A program made the position numbers and the translations under genes. 12,141 nt of DNA from Robiginitomaculum sp. (GTDB taxonomy: Bacteria; Pseudomonadota; Alphaproteobacteria; Caulobacterales; Maricaulaceae). Below are positions 1 through 6,202 of this stretch, one piece after another. How positions within the stretch are numbered: the stretch's first letter is position 1; each line of letters starts with the position of its first letter. The stretch is from positions 1-12,141 of the forward strand of contig JALSHM010000376.1 of the NCBI GenBank assembly GCA_026982235.1, written 5' to 3'. The notes below the pieces were generated by a model that saw only the letters and a list, made by a program, of their open reading frames with translations, was not told where the DNA came from and searched no databases.

Positions 1-180
1 ATCCATATTATCTCTCTGGCTATGGCCAATAAAATGAAAATTGTTCACCTCACCAAAATGATTTCGCCTTACCCGACACGTTCCGAAGCCGTTAAACGCG
101 CTGCGTCCTCTTGGTATACTGAATCAATATTTTCTCCCAAGACGAGAAAATTGGCGGCACTCATGGCTAGATTTCATTAG
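1..180 (+). CDS. C-terminal fragment of mercuric-reductase-like FAD-dependent disulfide oxidoreductase (5' end outside window)
   Basis: Frame 1 is open from the first base to TAG at 178-180, giving the last 59 residues of a larger protein. They read as the end of the dimerisation domain of the class I pyridine nucleotide-disulfide oxidoreductases: an alanine-rich helix, then MISPYPT and SEAVKRAA, then an aromatic/basic tail ending in ARFH. In lipoamide dehydrogenases this place carries the HPT-x-x-E motif that completes the partner subunit's active site. The PYPT variant is typical of the mercuric-reductase-like group found in many proteobacteria, whose substrate is mostly unknown. Real MerA proteins usually end in a vicinal Cys pair, which is absent here, so mercury reduction should not be assumed. 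The next gene starts 21 bp downstream on the same strand, suggesting cotranscription. The FAD and NAD(P)H sites and the redox cysteines lie upstream of the window. Confidence 0.82.
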   Translation: MHIISLAMANKMKIVHLTKMISPYPTRSEAVKRAASSWYTESIFSPKTRKLAALMARFH

Positions 181-201
181 CTAGTCAAGCTAAGCTGAAC
201 C

Positions 202-1617
202 ATGTTGGAAAACCTTTTTATACGTAAGCTGTCGGGGAAATTACTGCTCTTGACTATATTGTTTGTCATGATGGCAGAGGTTTTAATTTTTATCCCGTCG
301 GCTGCGATGTTTCGCCAGACTTGGCTAAAGGAACGTGCCGAGCAAGCTGGCCTACTTACATTAGCCATTGAGGGTGTGCCCAATTATGAGGGCGGGGAGA
401 TGCTCTCTAGCCAATTCATGCACAGTACGGATGTGAGTATGGTAGCGCAAAAACGCGGCGGTATGAGTCAGTTGGTTTTGGGTATGCCGCCACCACCGGG
501 CGGCAAAATCATTCTAGCTGATTTACGCGCTGAACGTCGCTTGCCTTTGTTCCGCGATAGCTTCCGAGATTTCTTCGGAAGCGGCAAGGCGTATATCCGC
601 ATTTTGTCAGAACCCACGGTGGACGGTGTCGATGCTCTCGAAGTTTTGGTGCCGCAAAGCGCTCTCAAGGCCGCCATGCTGGATTATAGTAAGCGGGTTT
701 TGTTATGGTCTTTAGCTATATCTCTGTTAACTGGCTTGATGATTTATGCGGCCTTGGCGCGCATTATTGCACGGCCAATCCGTAAGCTGGTGCGAGGTTT
801 AGCAGTGTTTCGCAAGGATCCGCGCAAGCGTGCGGGCATGAGCATGGGCACGGAAAAGCCAATATTACGCCGCGACGAAATAGGGCAATTGGAGCGGGAA
901 TTTCGGGATATGAAATCCGCCATTCGCACGGCGCTGAAACAGCAAGAACGGCTCGCTACTCTTGGCATGGCTATGACTAAAATTAACCATGACTTGCGCA
1001 ATGTGCTAACCTCGGCGCAACTCATTTCTGATCGTTTAGCCAGCGACCCTGACGAGAGGATTAAGGGTATGGGTGAACGATTAGTGCGTTCCGTCGACCG
1101 GGGGGTAAAGCTGTGTGAAGCCACGCTTAGCTTCTCTCAAAGCGCACAGGAAAAGCCAGAACTTCGTTTAATACCCCTTGCCAAACTTATAGATGAAGCC
1201 GCTGCAGATAGTATGGACGAAGAGGGTAAAGTACAATTCGTCAACGCCGTTCCGCGTATTTTAACCGTGGTGGCTGATCCTGACCATAGCTATAGAATCT
1301 TCCATAATTTGTTTCGCAATGCTGTGCAGGCTATGCAAACAAGTGATAGACAAATTCTAAAGGTAGAAGCAAAGGGAAAGGATGGTAAAGCTTGTATCAC
1401 AGTTACAGATACAGGGTCAGGTATCCCGGATAGTGTCAGAACCGATATGTTTAAAGCCTTTACCACTGGAGCGCACAAGGGGGGAACTGGGCTAGGGCTC
1501 ACTATATCACGCGAACTGGCGCGTGCCCAAGGTGGTAATTTATCTTTAGAGACAACAGGCGCAGAGGGTACGGTTTTTGTGGTCAGCTTGCCGTTATATT
1601 TACAAGAGGGAAACTAA
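202..1617 (+). CDS. HAMP-domain sensor histidine kinase (orphan in this window)
   Basis: A 471-residue membrane histidine kinase that should autophosphorylate in response to a periplasmic signal and pass phosphate to a response regulator. Visible layout: TM1 about residues 14-35, a periplasmic sensor region of about 130 residues, TM2 about 165-188, and HAMP about 189-245 (starting ARPIRKL). The dimerisation/phosphoacceptor helix has H263 in INHDLRN. The ATPase domain has an N-box with N369 and N373, G1 box DTGSGIP (D403) and G2 box GGTGLGL (427-433). The H-box reads HDLRN instead of the commoner HELRT, as in several NtrB-like kinases. All catalytic boxes are intact. The sensor region contains a proline-rich PPPPGG stretch near residue 96 and resembles no named sensor fold that I recognise. 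There is no receiver domain and no response regulator gene nearby. ATG at 202 keeps TM1 whole; the ribosome binding site is weak, fitting cotranscription with the preceding oxidoreductase. Confidence 0.93.
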   Translation: MLENLFIRKLSGKLLLLTILFVMMAEVLIFIPSAAMFRQTWLKERAEQAGLLTLAIEGVPNYEGGEMLSSQFMHSTDVSMVAQKRGGMSQLVLGMPPPPGGKIILADLRAERRLPLFRDSFRDFFGSGKAYIRILSEPTVDGVDALEVLVPQSALKAAMLDYSKRVLLWSLAISLLTGLMIYAALARIIARPIRKLVRGLAVFRKDPRKRAGMSMGTEKPILRRDEIGQLEREFRDMKSAIRTALKQQERLATLGMAMTKINHDLRNVLTSAQLISDRLASDPDERIKGMGERLVRSVDRGVKLCEATLSFSQSAQEKPELRLIPLAKLIDEAAADSMDEEGKVQFVNAVPRILTVVADPDHSYRIFHNLFRNAVQAMQTSDRQILKVEAKGKDGKACITVTDTGSGIPDSVRTDMFKAFTTGAHKGGTGLGLTISRELARAQGGNLSLETTGAEGTVFVVSLPLYLQEGN

Positions 1618-1695
1618 ATATTTGCCCTTATTGCATTGCCTCGTATCCTTAGTTAAGGTTTTTCTTTGTAAAACAAAACGGGAAATAATAGACAT

Positions 1696-2316
1696 ATGGG
1701 ATTTTATGACCGTCATATTCTGCCCCATGTGCTTGATTGCGCCTGTGCCACTAAACCTATCCGCAAGCAGCGTGCCAAAATTATCCCACTTGCGCAGGGG
1801 CTGGTAGTGGAAATTGGCATTGGGTCGGGACATAACTTACCCTATTATAATCAGGAGAAAGTCATAAAGCTAATTGGCATTGATCCGGATGAATATGTCT
1901 GGAAAAAAGCGGCACCCAATCGCGCAAAATTTCATAAACCGTTAGAACGGCTCGGCCTATCGGGCGAAAGCATTCCCCTGCCGGACGCTTGTGCTGATAC
2001 AGTTGTCGTGACCTATTCCCTGTGTACAATCCCCGATCCCGTCAAAGCGCTGAGCGAGATGAAGCGCTTGTTAAAGTCCGGTGCAAAATTGTTGTTTTGT
2101 GAACACGGTCAAGCGCCTGACGCCAATGTCCATAAATGGCAAAACCGGATTGATCCTTATTGGAAGCGGATTGCAGGCGGATGCCACTCGGGTCGGGACA
2201 TACCAACCCTGCTAAAATCAGCCGGCCTCACTATAGATGTATTGGAGCAAGATTATATTCCCGGCCCCAAGGTGTTATCTTATAATTATTGGGGTCAAGC
2301 TTCGCGCATCAGTTAA
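1696..2316 (+). CDS. METTL7/UbiE-like class I SAM-dependent methyltransferase
   Basis: A 206-residue soluble Rossmann-fold methyltransferase. SAM motif I is VVEIGIGSG (37-45) and the ribose-binding acidic residue follows in GIDPD (D63). Motif II/III-like stretches are SIPLPDACADTV and the KRLLKSGAKLLFCEHG strand (about 123-138). The C-terminal half, with N-R-I-D-P-Y-W-K, GGCHSGRDI and a closing YWGQAS, resembles the METTL7 (TMT1) family, whose human members methylate alkyl thiols. The bacterial relatives are mostly uncharacterised and no substrate can be assigned. The N-terminal CACATKPIRKQR block is typical of the bacterial group. Start: ATG at 1696 with a GGGA element about ten bases upstream. 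It follows the kinase by 78 bp, so it may be in the same unit or have its own promoter. Its last four bases overlap the end of the convergent small ORF. Confidence 0.88.
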   Translation: MGFYDRHILPHVLDCACATKPIRKQRAKIIPLAQGLVVEIGIGSGHNLPYYNQEKVIKLIGIDPDEYVWKKAAPNRAKFHKPLERLGLSGESIPLPDACADTVVVTYSLCTIPDPVKALSEMKRLLKSGAKLLFCEHGQAPDANVHKWQNRIDPYWKRIAGGCHSGRDIPTLLKSAGLTIDVLEQDYIPGPKVLSYNYWGQASRIS

Positions 2317-2567
2317 GGGTGGACGAGTGTCAATTCGGGTGGTTTTTTTGGTGTGGTTTTTAGACATCCCTGTGGCAAAAGGGGGAGGGATAAAGAATCG
2401 CCGATGCGTCTTTCCATTTTCTCCGCCAAATATTCAATTTGTTCGACTATGGCGCTAATTTCTTGTAGCGCCAAATCATCCATACAGGCCACCGCCTGTA
2501 ACATTTGGGATGCATTGCGCATAAGGTCGGTCTGCAGTGACCTATTTTTTATTTCGTTTGAATTCAT
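2313..2567 (-). CDS. Small hypothetical helical protein (84 aa)
   Basis: I do not recognise this protein. Support for it being real: a strong Shine-Dalgarno (GGGGGA, plus-strand 2574-2579) six bases before the ATG, and a plausible first 55 residues. This part reads as one or two amphipathic helices (about 10-55: SLQTDLMRNASQML, then LALQEISAIVEQIEYLAEKM) with leucine/isoleucine spacing that suits a short coiled coil or helical hairpin. The tail (about 56-84) is rich in proline and lysine and looks disordered. There is no signal peptide or clear transmembrane segment. It is divergent from the tetR-family gene, with the operator-like repeats lying 38-63 bases upstream of its start, so it is a candidate target of that regulator. 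It is convergent with the methyltransferase and overlaps its last four bases. The C-terminal part may be read-through into poorly constrained sequence. Confidence 0.55.
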   Translation of the reverse strand: MNSNEIKNRSLQTDLMRNASQMLQAVACMDDLALQEISAIVEQIEYLAEKMERRIGDSLSLPLLPQGCLKTTPKKPPELTLVHP

Positions 2568-2604
2568 ATTTATTCCCCCATTTTAATGTCTCTCTTCCAA
2601 ATAA

Positions 2605-2630
2605 AATGACATTAGTCAATGACATATGTC
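2605..2630. promoter_or_regulatory. Tandem operator-like repeats upstream of the TetR-family gene
   Basis: Two adjacent 13-bp units, AATGACATTAGTC (2605-2617) and AATGACATATGTC (2618-2630), match at 11 of 13 positions. Each contains a GAC-(A/T)4-GTC dyad; the second, GACATATGTC (2621-2630), is a perfect palindrome. The second unit covers the -35 hexamer of the promoter at 2619-2647, a classic position for a repressor. TetR-family proteins bind dyads and often control their own gene, so the downstream regulator is the likely ligand; that assignment is inference. The site also lies upstream of the divergent small ORF. Confidence 0.55.
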
Positions 2631-2647
2631 GTAAAATTGATTATAAT
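2619..2647 (+). promoter_or_regulatory. Sigma-70-type promoter for the TetR-family gene
   Basis: A -35 element ATGACA (2619-2624, five of six to TTGACA), a 17-bp spacer and a perfect -10 TATAAT (2642-2647). Transcription would start near 2654, leaving an AT-rich leader of roughly 155-160 bases before the regulator's ATG at 2812. The operator-like repeats overlap the -35. No equally good promoter is visible for the divergent small ORF. Confidence 0.6.
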
Positions 2648-2811
2648 ACAAATTGAGGTTGATAAAATTAACTGTAAAACCATTAAGCGGCTGAATTTGC
2701 CATGTGTTTGCAAAAAGTAATCAAGAATAATTGTATTTCTTTTTTATTGCTTAATGTGTAAGGATATAAAATAAGGCGAATGCGGTAAATGCCGTTATGA
2801 AGTAATCGAAT

Positions 2812-3423
2812 ATGGCTACAACACGTTCAGAGAAAAAGGAAGCAACACGGGAGAAAATCCTGAAAGCGGCCTATGCGCTATTTGCTGAAAAAGGATATGA
2901 TGCCACTTCTTACACAGAAATAGCTGAGCGAGCCGGAGTCGGTTACGGGACTATATATACCCATTTTAGTTCCAAAGAAAATCTGTTGTTAGAACATTAT
3001 TTAGAGCTGATTTACTGGCAAGTGGACAAATTAAAAGAAATGATGGAAAGGGGTTCCAATCCATTACAGTTGGCTTTGGACATGATGGATCAGGTCTGGA
3101 GCGATAATGTGACCATGCCAATTCGTAAACTAACAGTGTTTTTTTCCTACCGCTGGGTCAGCACTAAGGAAGATTATGACCGAGTATTGAGTGCGCTCAA
3201 TACGGTTTTGAGCGTCATTAAAATACCTCTTGAACAGGCTTATGAGGGTGATTATTTAGGCGACGGTGTCGATTTGCCTCAGAGCCTTAGTTTGATCCGC
3301 GCTGCTTATTTACACGCGCTACAAGAAGCTCGGTTCGGTGAAGATGAGCGTAAAGCCGCAAAAATAAAATTTGATGCCCAGGTGGATTATTTGCTACGTA
3401 TAAAACGGCCTTTGCCAGCATAA
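2812..3423 (+). CDS. TetR-family transcriptional regulator
   Basis: A 203-residue cytoplasmic DNA-binding regulator. The N-terminal TetR_N domain (about residues 12-58) is canonical: REKILKAAYALFAEKGYDATS, then the helix-turn-helix TEIAERAGVGYGTIYTHF, then SSKENLL. The rest is the helical ligand/dimerisation domain, whose ligand cannot be predicted from sequence. Length is normal for the family. ATG at 2812 is the only sensible start, because an upstream ATG in the leader is closed at once by TAA; the Shine-Dalgarno is weak (GAAG, distant). A strong promoter with two operator-like repeats lies about 165-205 bases upstream, so autoregulation is likely. The only other close target candidate is the divergent small ORF. 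It is convergent with the NDUFAF5-like gene, 12 bp apart, with no obvious terminator between. Confidence 0.93.
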   Translation: MATTRSEKKEATREKILKAAYALFAEKGYDATSYTEIAERAGVGYGTIYTHFSSKENLLLEHYLELIYWQVDKLKEMMERGSNPLQLALDMMDQVWSDNVTMPIRKLTVFFSYRWVSTKEDYDRVLSALNTVLSVIKIPLEQAYEGDYLGDGVDLPQSLSLIRAAYLHALQEARFGEDERKAAKIKFDAQVDYLLRIKRPLPA

Positions 3424-3435
3424 TTTAAACTGAAT

Positions 3436-4332
3436 TTATAGCTTCCCCTCTTCTACCCCCAAAGCATTTGCGAGACTGTTTGTGGCCGTGCCGGGCTTGA
3501 GCGGTTTGGGTTGACCTGGGTGTGGTGCCCACCCGGTGAGCCACAGGGTTTCGAAACTCACCTTATATTTCCCCAATTCAGCGTAGTCTCGTTGATAAAT
3601 TTGCTCAGCTTTCGCGAAAAACCTGCGCGAAACACTGACGCGGCTACGTGCGGTCAATATATTGGTTTCGCCCATGCGCCTGAGATCTGCGTATAAGGTC
3701 TCCAGTTTCGTGTATTTCACCAATACCACATCCCGGTCAGCGACAGGCAAGGTAAAGCCGCCAGCAGATAATAATGACACGGCTTGATCAAGCCTAATCA
3801 TGCTAGAGACACGTGGGCTAACCCGACCGTAAATTTCGTCCTCTGCGGCGTAAAACACCTGGCGTAACTCATGTAATGTGCTGCCGCCAAATAAAGAGGC
3901 AATGAACAATCCGTCTGGCTTTAGTAATTTACGCACGGTGGCAAGCATTTGAGGCACTTTGTTAACCCCGTGCATAGACAAGAGGTTCAGGATCAAATCA
4001 AAGCTACCGGGCTTAAACGGTAAAGCCTCCTCGTCACAGATAATATCTAGATTGTCCAACATACTTGTATGGTCGGCGTAAGTAATATGATCAAGTTTAG
4101 CGCCGAGTTTGCTGCTAACAAGTTGGCACAAATCCGTATTGCCCAACATCAATACGTGTTGGAAATTTCGGCTAACATCGAAAACCCGCGCCGCCATATC
4201 ATCGGCGATACGAGTATAAAGAAAATTATCATCGCCCATAGTCAGGCTCATACCTCGCCCGCGCCGTTGGCGTACAAGGTTGCGGTCAAATGGCAACGCC
4301 ATTTTTTGGCTATGGGCTTTAGCTTGTTTCAT
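3436..4332 (-). CDS. NDUFAF5/BioC-like methyltransferase-fold protein with degenerate SAM motif I
   Basis: A 298-residue protein matching the mitochondrial complex I assembly factor NDUFAF5 and its alphaproteobacterial relatives: MALPFDRNLVRQRRGR at the start, then DEEALPFKPGSFDL (about 100-113), LLSMHGVN, LLKPDGLFIASLFGGSTLHEL (about 136-156), RRMGETN, and TGWAPH near the end. Human NDUFAF5 hydroxylates an arginine of NDUFS7 (NuoB equivalent), so a role in complex I maturation is plausible; a BioC-like role is less likely, since no biotin genes are near. Oddity: motif I, normally LDLGCGxG, reads LMLGNTD (61-67), losing the acidic lead residue and a glycine. SAM binding may be altered. M11 (start at 4302) is an alternative start, since conserved sequence begins there; neither start has a clear Shine-Dalgarno. 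Divergent from comF, with 20 bp between start codons. Confidence 0.88.
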   Translation of the reverse strand: MKQAKAHSQKMALPFDRNLVRQRRGRGMSLTMGDDNFLYTRIADDMAARVFDVSRNFQHVLMLGNTDLCQLVSSKLGAKLDHITYADHTSMLDNLDIICDEEALPFKPGSFDLILNLLSMHGVNKVPQMLATVRKLLKPDGLFIASLFGGSTLHELRQVFYAAEDEIYGRVSPRVSSMIRLDQAVSLLSAGGFTLPVADRDVVLVKYTKLETLYADLRRMGETNILTARSRVSVSRRFFAKAEQIYQRDYAELGKYKVSFETLWLTGWAPHPGQPKPLKPGTATNSLANALGVEEGKL

Positions 4333-4352
4333 TTTTCTGATATGGGCTGATT

Positions 4353-5108
4353 ATGAGTAAAATGAAAGTCCCAACTTCGGTAATTCAAGTCCTAGATATG
4401 GTCTTGCCGCCTCACTCTTTGATTACTGGCAAGGTTTTGCTTAAAGGTGATCATGAGGCGGACACGGAGCTGTGGCAAAGCCTGAAATTTATTGATGCGC
4501 CATGTTGCGACGCTTGCGGCTTTCCATTTGAATTTGAACAAGGAGAGGCGGCGCTGTGCTTGCGATGTCACGCCTATGCGCCAGCCTTTGACCGGGCGCG
4601 ATCCGCTATTACCTATGATGAAGTCAGCCGGAAATTGATTTTGGATTTCAAACACGGAGGGCGTACGGACGGACTTAAATTTTTTGCTGCTCAGATGGTG
4701 CGGGCAGGGCGGGATATTTTAGAAGGTGCAGATTTTCTAATACCCGTACCACTGCACAGAGCAAGGTTGCGGATGCGTCGTTTTAATCAGGCTGCTCTTC
4801 TGGCTCGTGCGATAGCACAGCAAATAGACATCCCCTACCAAACTGAGATTTTGGTGCGCGGCAAAAATACGCCAACGCAAGGCGGGCAATCCTTTTTAGG
4901 GCGCAGGCGTAATGTTTCTGGTGCCTTTAATGTGCGTGCAGGACGGCAAGCCAACATAAAAGATAGGCATGTGGTTTTGATAGATGATGTCTATACAACA
5001 GGGGCGACGTTAACGGCATGTGCAAAAACTATGAAGCGAGCAGGCGCGGCGCGGGTTGACGCCCTTACACTTATGCGGGTTGTCAGGCCGCAAGAAGTCG
5101 CTAAATAG
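4353..5108 (+). CDS. comF: ComF family phosphoribosyltransferase-like protein
   Basis: A 251-residue ComF-type protein. An N-terminal zinc-ribbon segment has C52-x-x-C55 and C69-x-x-C72. A type I phosphoribosyltransferase domain follows, with IPVPLHRARLRMRRFNQA (about 130-147) and the PRPP-binding loop VVLIDDVYTTGATL (207-220). In competent bacteria ComF helps imported single-stranded DNA reach the cytosol or the recombination machinery; in many alphaproteobacteria it exists without an obvious competence system, so its role here is open. All visible family motifs are intact and length is normal. An alternative in-frame ATG at 4362 is possible. It appears to be the first gene of a plus-strand run with grxC (26 bp gap), the amidase and the FAD dehydrogenase. 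Its promoter must lie within or beside the start of the divergent NDUFAF5-like gene. Confidence 0.92.
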   Translation: MSKMKVPTSVIQVLDMVLPPHSLITGKVLLKGDHEADTELWQSLKFIDAPCCDACGFPFEFEQGEAALCLRCHAYAPAFDRARSAITYDEVSRKLILDFKHGGRTDGLKFFAAQMVRAGRDILEGADFLIPVPLHRARLRMRRFNQAALLARAIAQQIDIPYQTEILVRGKNTPTQGGQSFLGRRRNVSGAFNVRAGRQANIKDRHVVLIDDVYTTGATLTACAKTMKRAGAARVDALTLMRVVRPQEVAK

Positions 5109-5134
5109 AGTGAGAAAATCATAAAGGATAAGTG

Positions 5135-5392
5135 ATGAAACCTGTTACAATATATACTAGCCCTATGTGCCCTTATTGCTGGCGCGCGCTCAGCCTACTC
5201 AAGAAGAAAAAAGTTAGTTTTAAAGAGATAAATGTAGGTATGAATGCAAAGTTGCGGGCAGAGATGATCCAGCGTTCCGGCGGTGTGACCAGTGTTCCAC
5301 AAATTTTCATTGGTGACATCCATATTGGCGGGTGCGATGATATGATGGCACTGGAGCGGCGGGGCAAATTAGACGACATGTTGGCTATATGA
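5135..5392 (+). CDS. grxC: Glutaredoxin 3 (dithiol, CPYC)
   Basis: An 85-residue dithiol glutaredoxin that uses glutathione to reduce protein disulfides and mixed disulfides in the cytosol. The active site CPYC is at residues 12-15, followed by the helix CWRALSLLKKKKVSF. The cis-proline glutathione-binding motif TSVPQIFI and the GGCDD motif near residue 68 are both present. Length and motif order match GrxC. I chose ATG at 5135 over the GTG at 5132 because AGGA at 5125-5128 is then six bases away. The stop TGA overlaps the ATG of the following amidase (ATGA at 5389-5392), indicating translational coupling. It follows comF by 26 bp. Confidence 0.95.
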   Translation: MKPVTIYTSPMCPYCWRALSLLKKKKVSFKEINVGMNAKLRAEMIQRSGGVTSVPQIFIGDIHIGGCDDMMALERRGKLDDMLAI

Positions 5393-6201
5393 CCTTAAGG
5401 GCGGCTGTCATAAATTTACGCTGCGGTGGGGACGTTGTTGCTAATCTGAATGCCGCTGAATATCATATCCGTGCCGCCCACAAAGACGGGGCTAGGTTTA
5501 TTGTCACTCCTGAAAATACATTGTTGATGCAGGGTAATACTAAAAAGCTATTTTCGATCATTAAGCCTGAACATGAAACGCTAGGAGTTACGCACTTTAG
5601 CGCCCTTGCTAAAGGATTGGGTGTGGATTTGCTTATTGGCTCCATGGCGATTAAGTTGGGCAAAACCAAAGCCGCCAATCGTTCTTATCATTTTGGCGCG
5701 GACGGGGCTATCAAAGCCCGCTATGATAAAATTCATATGTTTGATGTTACGATTAACGAGACGGAAACCTGGAAAGAATCTGCAAATTACCAGGCGGGCA
5801 GTGTACCTGCCATGACCGAGATAGGTGGTTTTAAGGTCGGCTTGAGTATTTGTTATGATTTGCGATTTGCTAATTTATATAAATATTATGCACGACGAGG
5901 TGCGCATATCCTTACGGTTCCGGCTGCCTTTACCGCCATCACTGGCGAAGCACATTGGCGCACATTATTGCGCGCCCGTGCTATCGAGACCAGTGCGTAT
6001 GTTTTAGCATCGGCGCAAGGTGGTGATCATGATAATGGGCGAGCGACATGGGGGCGCAGTATGATTATTGATCCGTGGGGGAAGGTCGTCGAAGAACTTG
6101 ATAATGACGAACCGGGGTTTTGTTGCGCTGATTTATCCCTTGACAGGGTAGAGGATATTCGCGCTCGTATTCCCGCTTGGTCGCAAGAAACCAAATTATA
6201 A
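5389..6201 (+). CDS. Nitrilase-superfamily amidase, Nit1-like (deaminated glutathione amidase type)
   Basis: A 270-residue carbon-nitrogen hydrolase with the Glu-Lys-Cys triad: E42 in VTPENT, K114 in RYDKIHMFDV and C155 in GLSICYDLRF. Downstream blocks SAFTAITG-like (here AAFTAITGEAHW), LLRARAIET and SMIIDPWGKVVEE match Nit1, which hydrolyses deaminated glutathione to alpha-ketoglutarate and Cys-Gly, a metabolite-repair reaction. The related omega-amidase (Nit2) is the main alternative. The substrate assignment is from family resemblance; the translational coupling to glutaredoxin (ATGA overlap) adds a weak contextual link to glutathione. Cytosolic, no signal peptide. The stop at 6199-6201 is one base before the GTG of the next gene, so these form a tight operon. 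Confidence 0.88.
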   Translation: MTLRAAVINLRCGGDVVANLNAAEYHIRAAHKDGARFIVTPENTLLMQGNTKKLFSIIKPEHETLGVTHFSALAKGLGVDLLIGSMAIKLGKTKAANRSYHFGADGAIKARYDKIHMFDVTINETETWKESANYQAGSVPAMTEIGGFKVGLSICYDLRFANLYKYYARRGAHILTVPAAFTAITGEAHWRTLLRARAIETSAYVLASAQGGDHDNGRATWGRSMIIDPWGKVVEELDNDEPGFCCADLSLDRVEDIRARIPAWSQETKL

Positions 6202-6202
6202 A

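Noticed and set aside
1..180. Calling the 5' fragment a true mercuric reductase (merA)
   Set aside because: The C-terminal cysteine pair of MerA is absent and no other mer genes are in view.
744..1124. Long antisense ORF (126 aa) inside the histidine kinase gene
   Set aside because: It lies wholly opposite well-conserved kinase sequence, has no recognisable domains and looks like a coding shadow.
1647..1667. CCTTAGTTAAGG followed by a T-rich stretch, resembling a terminator between the kinase and methyltransferase genes
   Set aside because: The usable stem is only four to five AT-containing pairs with a two- to four-base loop, too weak for a credible intrinsic terminator.
5132..5134. GTG as the glutaredoxin start
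   Set aside because: It lies only three bases after AGGA, while the next codon ATG has normal spacing and the usual N-terminus.
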